64,000 nt of DNA from positions 1 through 64,000 of the forward strand of contig VXAZ01000431.1 of NCBI GenBank assembly GCA_013399875.1, written 5' to 3'. The translations under genes were made by a program, and so were the position numbers. How positions within the stretch are numbered: the first letter of the stretch is position 1; every line of letters begins with the position of its first letter. A model generated the notes under the pieces. It searched no databases. It saw only the letters and a list, made by a program, of their open reading frames with translations, and was not told where the DNA came from. Origin of the DNA: Gymnorhina tibicen. Its lineage: Eukaryota; Chordata; Aves; Passeriformes; Artamidae. This document shows, piece after piece, positions 56,123 through 64,000 of the stretch.

Positions 56123-58999
56123 GTCAGCTACTCAGGATGAATGCCTTCATGGCAAATGAACGGGTGCCTGTTGCACATGGCATTCTCTCCTGGTTTGGCA
56201 AAGTGGTCCCAAGTCCATCTTTACGCAGGCATGTACCTGTTTGTGGCACACCAGGGTCTGAAGGCAGGACTTGGGCTTCTGTTTGCAGCCTTTCTCAGCT
56301 GCAGGCAGAACTGAGCCCTTGGCTACTACCAAGGACAGATTCCTTTTCCCTAGACAGGGTGCCTGAACTAGTTAAGAGAAGGAGGTAGCAGCTAGAAGTT
56401 GGAGGAATCATCATTTAGAGACACCCATTTCTTTCACTCCTCCCATGAATGAGGCACTGCTGGCTCCTAGCTCAGATGCAGACCTTTGGGGGCCACCAAA
56501 CAGGTGAGATGTGTCCCACTACCACCCAGCTGTCATGAGAGAGGCACTTGCTTGTCCTTCTGGGAGTCTTTCCAGATGAAACCAAGTCACCGCCCCAGCT
56601 CCTGTCCTCCTGCTTCTCTTTCCCCTGTGATCCCATTGGAACCATCTACTGATGCTGATGAAAAACTGAACATGGAGAAATAAAAATATTTTAAAAGAGT
56701 ATCCAAATGTGCTACAGCTGAGGAACTGAATCAGACACATAAGCTATGGACACCTTGGGAGGGCCATCACCCCAGGTCAGCTACTCCACACCAACACACA
56801 GAGTCTCACACAGGCTCAGAGCTCACTGTAAATCCAGCTAAAGTACTCAGCCTGTTTTGAAATCCACCCACATCCTTGCTTTTTACAACCTCGGGAAGAA
56901 AATGGCAAATTAATCCTTTTTTAAAAGGATGAGTCGGTTCCTTGTCATTCTCTGCGTGGCTCAGGATATGATAGTTTCTGCTGCATAAATACAGATTGTT
57001 TCTTTTCACAACTTCCCTTTCATCAGACTGCTAGGAAGGCCTGGAGGTTGTTAAAAAATGTGAAAGAAACTTGCTTCCCAATTAAGGTCAATCTCTTTTA
57101 TCAGAGTCTTTGCATATAAACCTCACTTTCATAAGGATTTCTGTAAACTCCATCCCCAGCTCTGACAAACTGGGAGATGCCCAAATCTCTGAAGGAGCTG
57201 GAGAAGCGGCTGCCTTCTTTCCCGGCTTGCAGCGCAAAGCAGGGATCTGATCTGTCATGATGACTGAGAACATGTCACAACAATCTGTTTGCGTTCTTCA
57301 GGAAAGAAAAACATCTTTCTCTCCCCAAGCTGTAAGCTAATTTGGAGATTTTGCAAGCTGACATGCAACCTGATTAAAATGACCTCAGGCCAACAATTCT
57401 TCTTAGGCAGCTCCACAATTAAAGTCTAGACCTATCTGTAGCTGAGGGATTTTTTTTTTCCTTCAAATCCCTTTTAGGGAGGAGTGAGTTCTGTGTTTTT
57501 ATTTTTAAATCTACATATTTGGAATTTTTCTTTTACACTTTGCTTCTACTGTAGCAGAATGTGCTAAGGGGATCTGTATTTTTTCACATTTTGAGCAGAT
57601 GAAACTTGTACGCAGAAGCCCCAGTTTCTTGCCTGCTGGAAAAATATACTGAATTTTGGAGGAAATAATACATGAATAAACTCGAGGACTCTAAGAAATA
57701 CCCAAGGCACTTTGTGGCCTACATAAATCTGCCCTCTGAGGTAAAAATGTTGTGCCCTCAATTTTCCAAAGTCAGTGGATATTTTTGTAATGACCATTGC
57801 ACTACTACTCAAATCACTTTTTTGCTTTTCACAATTCGTTAAGCGGTGGGATCAGTTTATTAAGCTGCTGAATTTTTGTGAGCCCAACAATTTGTCAGGC
57901 AGCAAGCAATGAAAAATAAATGGGTGCCTTCTAGCTGGACGTTTTTCAGACCTGAGCAACCCCTAAACTCAATTCAGTGGTCTGAGGAGATTTGGTGATG
58001 TGTCCATGAATGTTTTAATGCCCCTTTCTTTAAAAAAAATCACCATTCATTCGTCATTGGTCGTTCATCGGAGGTAAATCCAGGAGAGATTTTTCTTCCC
58101 CTTTGCTGATTTGGCTCAGCCTGGATCATCATCTGGTTTCTAGCTCGTCAGCTGGCTAAAGTGATTGACAACTTGTATTTTGCTAATGCTCTTCACAGAG
58201 TAATGAGATCCACTAAAGGGCTTTATTTATGAATTCAAATTATATACTTTTGAATTACGAAGTAAACTGGAGTGACTTGCCAACTAACTTTTTAGCATCA
58301 CCGAAATACCCTGTACAGCCACGGTTATTTGACACTGGTTCCAGTCCCCCAAGCTGGGGTGGGAGCTTTCCTGGGTGCAGGGGTGGGATGGTGACAGGGG
58401 ATGCCGCTGGCTTTACACTGGGGACCCACGGTGGGTCCTTGCGTGCCTATTCCCAGCCCAGGCAGCTCCCTGCCTTGTGTTTCTCCGGCTGCTGGGGGCA
58501 TTGAACACATGGGCTTTTCTCACCTGATTGCACGACCCTGCCTTGGCTTTACCTCTTGCAAGACTTTTCTTCTTGGATTACTTCAAGAGGAATTTGCCTC
58601 CTGGCCCATTTCTTTCTGCAGACACTGCTCCAGCTCAGAGGTGGAAATTTCCCCTGAGGAGGTGAAGGAGATGTCTCCTGGGAACACAAACGCTAGGAAA
58701 GTCAGATGGAGGCTGTCTCACTGCTCCCAGCCAGGCTGAGCAACCCCCACTGCTCCTTCCCATGCCCCAGGAGAGTCCCTGTTCTGCCCTGCCATGGTCT
58801 GCTTTCCCTACTTCTCACAGCACTTCACATGCCAGTCCCAGTCCTGCGTGGGAGTTGATGGTGCCCAGTCAGCTGGTATCTGTTTGGGGAAAAATACCGC
58901 CTTTGGTGAATTTACACCGAGGGGAGAAGGACACATTCCCTGATCCAGCTTGTTCCCAGGACCCCGGCCATGCAGGAACTGGGTCAGAAGCTTTTTAGA
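56123..58999. other. Intergenic DNA, possibly holding conserved non-coding segments
   Basis: No named transposon. From about 57040 to 58260 the sequence is AT-rich, free of simple repeats, and carries several TAAT- and ATTA-type cores. It looks like regulatory DNA but nothing proves it. A short self-complementary stretch aatccttttttaaaaggat lies near 56911-56930. Confidence 0.4.
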
Positions 59000-59420
59000 A
59001 ATCATAGAATCATAAAATGGTTAGGGTCAGAAGGGGCTTTAAAGATCATCTAGTTCCAACTCCCCTGCCATGGGAAGGTTGCTCAGAGCTCCATCCAACC
59101 TGGCCTGCTTCATGGGATGGGGCATCCACGACCTCTCTGGGCAACCTGTTCCAGTGCCTCACCACACTCATTTCTTCCTAATATATAATCTGTACCCATC
59201 CACTTTCGGTTTAAAGCCATTCCCACTTGTCCTGACGCTACACGTCCTTGTCAGAAGTCCCTCCCCAGCTCTCCTGTAGCCCCTTTAGAAGGGCTATAAG
59301 GGGCTATACGAAGGTGCTATAAGGTCACCCCGGAGCCTTTTCTCCACGCTGAGGACGCCCGGCTCTCTCAGCCTGCCCTCACACCAGAGGTGCTCCAGCG
59401 CTCCCTCTGCAGCCGAACCC
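59000..59420 (-). mobile_element. CR1 LINE 3' end, inverted
   Basis: Plus-strand order is aatcatagaatcataaaatg, aaagatcatctagttccaac, ccatccaacctggcctgc, acctgttccagtgcctcacc, then ttttctccacgctgagg. This is the exact reverse of a CR1 3' end, beginning with its terminal attctatgatt-type repeat. It contains a small internal duplication of ggctataagg units at 59290-59325. Confidence 0.92.
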
Positions 59421-60055
59421 TGTTACAGCGGGGGTAGCGCAGCTGCCGAGCTCAGGGCTGAGCCTCCTGCCCCGCACCAGGCTGGGAACCCCGAGTAAAT
59501 AAGGAGCTCCGTCACCAGAGAGCTCCTCAGCCTTACCGCACACCGCAGTTGTAGCACATCCCGCTGCCTCTCGGCTTTCCGTGTGGGGAAGGTGGCGTCT
59601 CCCGGCCCCGCCGTTCCCGCCGTTCCCCACACGGCCCCAGCGGCGGGGCCGGGCCTGCACCGCCCCCTGGCGGGACCCGCCGGCAGCGCCCCGGCAGCGC
59701 CGCGGCCCCGGGGCTCCGTCCCGGCCTCAGGCATCGCCTCCGCCCCTGACCCCGCCGGGACACGGCGGAGCGGGGCTTTAAAAGAGAGCAACCCCTGACT
59801 GGAAGGTCCTGTTCAGAGAGACCGCCCGCCCTGGGTGCGCCGGCGAGGGGGCGGATGGGGTGGATGCGGTAAATGCCCTCGGGTACCAAAGGCGCTCTGG
59901 ATCATGGATGCGCTCGGATGGGTCCATGTGTGGGCTGCCGGTGGCGGCGCGGGTGCCCGGGCGAAGGGCTGCCACCCGCTGCGGGCTCCGGTGCTGCTGC
60001 GGCCGGGGCAAGTTCCTACGCTATCGCATCCAGCATCATCGCTTCTAGCCCCGTT
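59421..60055. promoter_or_regulatory. Isolated CpG island with TATA-like element
   Basis: About 0.6 kb of GC- and CpG-rich DNA far from any protein exon. A TATA-like ctttaaaag lies at 59776-59784 with GC-rich sequence just upstream, so a plus-strand transcript could start near 59810. Overlapping short frames on both strands share the same bases and show no family. The island ends about 115 bases before the mir-759-like hairpin, so it may be that RNA's promoter (inference). Confidence 0.5.
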
Positions 60056-60168
60056 CCGTTCACGCCTTACACTTCTGATTGTCTTGGATTAAACATTACC
60101 AGAGGAAATAATACTAATAGCCTTTCACAGTGAAGAAATCAACTTCTAAGGCATTTGTTATGGAAAGG

Positions 60169-60267
60169 ATTATAATAAATTAAATGCTTAAACTAGCACT
60201 GTGCAAGCATTTTTGTCTTGGATCAAAATGTTTGCACTGGCTGTTTAAACATTTAATTTATTATAAT
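60169..60267 (+). ncRNA. MIR759: mir-759-like microRNA hairpin
   Basis: The arms begin with 17 perfectly paired bases (60169-60185 with 60251-60267, attataataaattaaat). Pairing continues with few interruptions through taaac/gttta, gtgcaa/tttgcac and attttt/aaaat to a loop near 60217-60224. The 3' arm (tgtttgcactggctgttt) agrees almost completely with human mir-759 as I remember it. The predicted 5' product is 22 nt at 60196-60217. Human MIR759 lies between CNMD and PCDH8 on the strand opposite CNMD, the same arrangement as here. The 5' seed differs from human. It could instead be a conserved palindromic DNA element. Confidence 0.72.
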
Positions 60268-60269
60268 GA

Positions 60270-60640
60270 GAAATATCATTGTAAAAATAAGCATGTTAAT
60301 TAAACCTGAGTTTTGCAAATGTGAGTCATCCCATGTGGACACAGTATAATGAATATAGACAGGTAGAGTCTGCATGCCCTTTTTTTTCTCATTAAGAAAA
60401 TTAACATTTACATCTTTAAACCCTGAAGCTATTAGTTATTTTTAATGAAATGTGTTGCCATTTCAAAGTTAAGCTCTTATATGATGCAATCAGATATTGC
60501 TGGGTCAGGGAAGAACTTTGCTAATTAAGTAGCAGAGAAGTTCTTTGCCACAGATAATTGATTAAAGTTGTTACACGGATAATCAATTTACGCAGTTAAA
60601 TAAATAAAAATAAATAACTGCTAAGAAAACCCAGGTCATG
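60270..60640. promoter_or_regulatory. AT-rich, conserved-looking flank of the hairpin
   Basis: About 370 bases are rich in homeodomain-type cores: ttaattaaac near 60297, ctaattaag near 60522, aattgattaaag near 60557 and aatcaattta near 60583. No transposon signature is visible. It ends in an (aaat)n run near 60598-60618. This resembles vertebrate conserved enhancers, but conservation was not tested. Confidence 0.3.
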
Positions 60641-63600
60641 CCAGGGTGATGAAACAAAGCAGTACCCTGGCCATCCTGGGGCCCGAAGGAGCCATGAATC
60701 TGGAAGCAACAGACTGAACCTCTTTGTTATCCTTTGACAGGGGATCGAGAGATCGTGGGGACTTTTACAAAGGTGATTTGGACAGTGATGGCTTGCTGCT
60801 GGTGTGGGTGAGAGAGGACGGAGGCAAGACTCTCTTTCCCTTTCAAGTGAAATGACTGGAAGAAATTTTTTCTACCTTCTCATGCCACCGGTCTCTGGTG
60901 CATCCATCTGGTCTTGTCCTGGATTCATTGCATGTGTCAGGTTGTACACTGATATGTAAACAAAACGCATTTGGATTTCCTCCCAGCTCTCTCACAGATA
61001 CTTTGTGTAGCCTTGAATATGTTCCTTTACCTCCTAGGGGTTCATAAAATGTTCTCAGCTATGGCCTTGCAAAGGGTAGAGGTAGTGTTACTCTGTTTTA
61101 ATTAACATCCGCCCAAGCTGTGTGTTCAGAAGTATCTTGGGTCTCTTGTTATTGTACATTACTCCAACAGGCAAAGGTCACAGCAGGCTGCCAGCCCTGG
61201 CTGGATCCTGTTTCTTAAGTGATCTAGCCCCCAAGGGAGGGAGGAGGAAAATCTTTGGCACAGAAGTGAAATTAATCTCTAGGAAGGGAGGAGACCTTGG
61301 TGAATTACTTTCTAGGAGCCATGGCAGAGACCAGGGGATGTGATGCTCTCACTTAGGGGTCACACCCCAAATACACTGTGCACTGTTGTCCCACACGCAG
61401 AGATTCAGGTAGTAAATTTGTAGACAAAAGCAATGTTAAGATCTTGATTTGCAGAGGTGGCTCTTCATGCTATTCTCTAGCTAGTTGTCCACTGAACCTG
61501 CTCTTAGTGTCTGCTGTAGGACTTTTGGAAAGTCAAGGTTCTTGAATTTCTTCCAAATCCAGTGGACATGTTCTGCATGGAAAAAGAGGATGAATTAAGC
61601 TGAGGATCCTCTGTACATAATGAAATTGCTTATTTAACAGGGGATCATCCTCTCAAACCTTTGCGTGTTTGCAGCCTCTAGACAGCCTAGTCCCACATCA
61701 TGTGGGTCCCTCTCTCCTGTCTTCCCGAACTCCCTGCTTCTTTTGTCTTCTCACTGTGAGTGGAAGAAGAGCTTTCCAGGTGAAGGGAGGAAGTTGTTGC
61801 CCTTTCTTCTTCTCTTTGTGTCTCTCTGTCCCTCTGATGGAGTTTTACAGAGCTCTCTATCATCATGACCTCTGCTGACCTCCTGCACAACTCCTCTCTC
61901 CTTGCAGGAGCAAATTTAAGTTATGCCAAAGCCACATTGCTTTAACCACAAAGGAGTATTTCTACACAAGGCATGAACCTGTAGAAAAAAGGGAGAACCT
62001 GTCTGCAGGAACCTTTGAACTGGTTGTTTTTCAGTGAGTTGCCCCATCCTGAGGAGATGGAGCACATGGCTAGGGTTACAGTGACCATCCACAGAGCAGC
62101 CAACCTGGACAGGGCCAGGACTCATTGCCCTGGCAGAACGCTGCAGCCAGCAGTCAGATGGGTGAAAGGTCCTGGGAGCTGGGCTGCAAAGATGGGGCTG
62201 CCTGGCAGACATCTGCAATTCTTGGCACCCAGCATTGGGTCATCCACTTAGGAGAATGGGTAGGAGGCAGCCTCTACCTCTGGCCTCCAGCACATTCATC
62301 GGACGTCGGTTAAGGCAAAGGGGCACAACTTGGAACAGTTTTCAGATCTGAAACATGAAGTTGTCACAAATACATCTGCATTCTTTAGCAGCATTTGACT
62401 ATAGCACCACACAGGATGGCTTCCTTACCTCAGATGTGGGGCTGGTGGGTCCTCCTTACTCAAAAAGTACCCTCAAGGCACAGCAGCCAGCTCTCGACTG
62501 CAGCAGGAGCTGACAGGCAAGTGGGGTTTGCCTGCTGTAGGCTGAGTGCTCATGCCTGTGACCCTGAGGATTCTAAAGCTCAAAAATAATTAATAATTAT
62601 CAACTGAATGAACCTGCTGGTTTCTCACACCCAGGCTAAGTCACTGCTTTTCTCAGCTTGGTGGCAATCTGCTCCTTTCCATGGGCATCATGGACATGAA
62701 TGTGAAATCAGCTTTGTGTGTCCAGCAGGAGGGATCTGTATCACTGTTGAGAGGGAAACCCAACTCCAAGGAGCTCCTCCAAAGCATCCACTCAAACAAG
62801 GAATACTTGAAGACCTTGGTGTGTATGGTGGGAAGTAACACTTTTCTTCAGTTATTAGTCCACATTCTTCAAGCTAAATTTGGGCTTAGGTGACAGTTGA
62901 AGAGTCAGTGGGCATTACCACAGTGATGCTAAGCTTTCAAATTATCCAAAAGGCAATGTTTTCTCCTTGACCAACCTTGAAATCGATTAGAAACCTCCAG
63001 AGGTTTTACATCATATATAGGCTGATCTACTTTGTTGGCTGCTGCTCAAAAACACAGTCCTGCCTTCTTTCCAGGCCCTGGGGCCCTCTTCCCTCTCTGC
63101 CCCCTCCCTAAGATTCACTTGACATCTGAATGAGCTAAATGTGCAGCAATCTACCTGATTTTTGTGCTTTGGTACGCCTGTCCATGGGCAGATGGCTTTC
63201 CTGGGTGTTGGTGTCAAAGGAGTCAGGGGAAAATGAAGCTGGAGCTGGAGAGGATGGACCATCCCCTTCAGGGACAGTGCACCCACTTGAATTTCTGTAT
63301 CCACAAGGTCTGTGCCTGTATGTAGGGCAGGTGCTTAGTCTGCTGTCATATACAATGGTGAGGCAGTCAACACAGTTACAGGAGATTAGAGAGCAATTGT
63401 GCTAAGAGAATGCAGGTGCCTACTGTGAGATAAGTCAGACAGCGCCCCTAGACCCTCCTGACCAGCCCTCCTTGTCTGCCACAGGAGCACAGATGCCTGT
63501 CATTCATGTAGACCCTACACACTGGCCACAGAAGTCACATCTGTCTGAATCCAGCTAAATCTCACCTGGTGTCTCCCTGCCTTCAGGGTCTGGTCCAGGC

Positions 63601-64000
63601 AGCATTTTCTGAGTACCTCTTGCATGTGTTGAGGTCACAGGATTAAGCCCCCACCCAAGAGGTCACAGCCACGCCCAGTTACAAGCATGAGTGCTGCCAC
63701 CCCGTTTTAGGAGGAGTCCTGCACCTACAGCATGCACTGCAGGAACCAGAATCAGGAACCTCAGCGGTGTTTGACTCCATCACACATCTCTATACGTAAA
63801 GCATCCTTGAAGGCATTCAAGAGGCACAGGACAGTGGAGCAGGTCAGTAGGAATTTGACTGATTTTTTGGCTGAAGCACCACAGAAGGCATCCCTGGGAT
63901 CTTGTCTCCTTGGTGTGTGTGGTAGGTAGACCTTGGTCAGCAGCCAGACCCCCTCCCCATTTTTCACTCACTCTCTGTCCTCAGCAGAACAGGGGTGGAA
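60641..64000. other. Intergenic DNA to the window end, no gene seen
   Basis: Balanced to slightly GC-rich sequence with only short frames lacking any known domain. In human the next protein gene on this side is PCDH8, and no protocadherin sequence is visible here, so it would lie beyond base 64000. No named repeat can be supported. Confidence 0.5.

Noticed and set aside
59533..60133. Overlapping frames of 66-122 codons on both strands in the isolated CpG island
   Set aside because: Mutually overlapping GC-driven frames. None resembles PCDH8 or another neighbour gene.

Overview
The window is nuclear DNA from a bird. Three things point that way. Many interspersed repeats are 3'-end fragments of the CR1 LINE family together with avian-type solo LTRs. 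The two protein-coding genes are close to bird SUGT1 and bird chondromodulin. Intergenic and intronic DNA is AT-rich with sharp CpG islands at promoters. I cannot name the species; the chondromodulin protein differs at several positions from the chicken protein as I remember it.

Bases 1-25.7 kb hold SUGT1 on the plus strand. The window opens inside coding exon 1, so the start codon and promoter are missing. Twelve coding exons rebuild about 316 residues in one continuous frame, with every intron GT-AG. The order is TPR domain, a linker partly encoded by two very small exons (17 and 35 nt), CS domain, SGS domain. The stop is at 25290-25292, with a poly(A) signal about 410 bases later.

Bases 25.7-31.6 kb are a gene-poor gap between two convergent (tail-to-tail) genes. 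Bases about 31.6-45.0 kb hold CNMD (chondromodulin, LECT1) complete on the minus strand. Its seven exons encode 344 residues: cytosolic N-terminus, one membrane segment, BRICHOS domain, furin-type site, and a cysteine-rich C-terminus. A CpG island covers its first two exons and promoter.

Bases 45.3-64 kb contain no protein gene I can support. This stretch holds CR1 copies (one split by a solo LTR), another LTR, an old MIR-like SINE, and an isolated CpG island at 59.4-60.05 kb. That island is followed at once by a roughly 99-nt hairpin at 60169-60267. The hairpin closely matches my memory of human mir-759, which also lies between CNMD and PCDH8 on the strand opposite CNMD. I consider this small locus (CpG-island promoter, hairpin, AT-rich conserved-looking flank) the most interesting item in the window.

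Gene order SUGT1(+), CNMD(-), mir-759(+) agrees with human chromosome 13q14. The two proteins do not work together: SUGT1 is an HSP90 co-chaperone, and CNMD is a secreted cartilage factor. Their adjacency is conserved synteny, not an operon.
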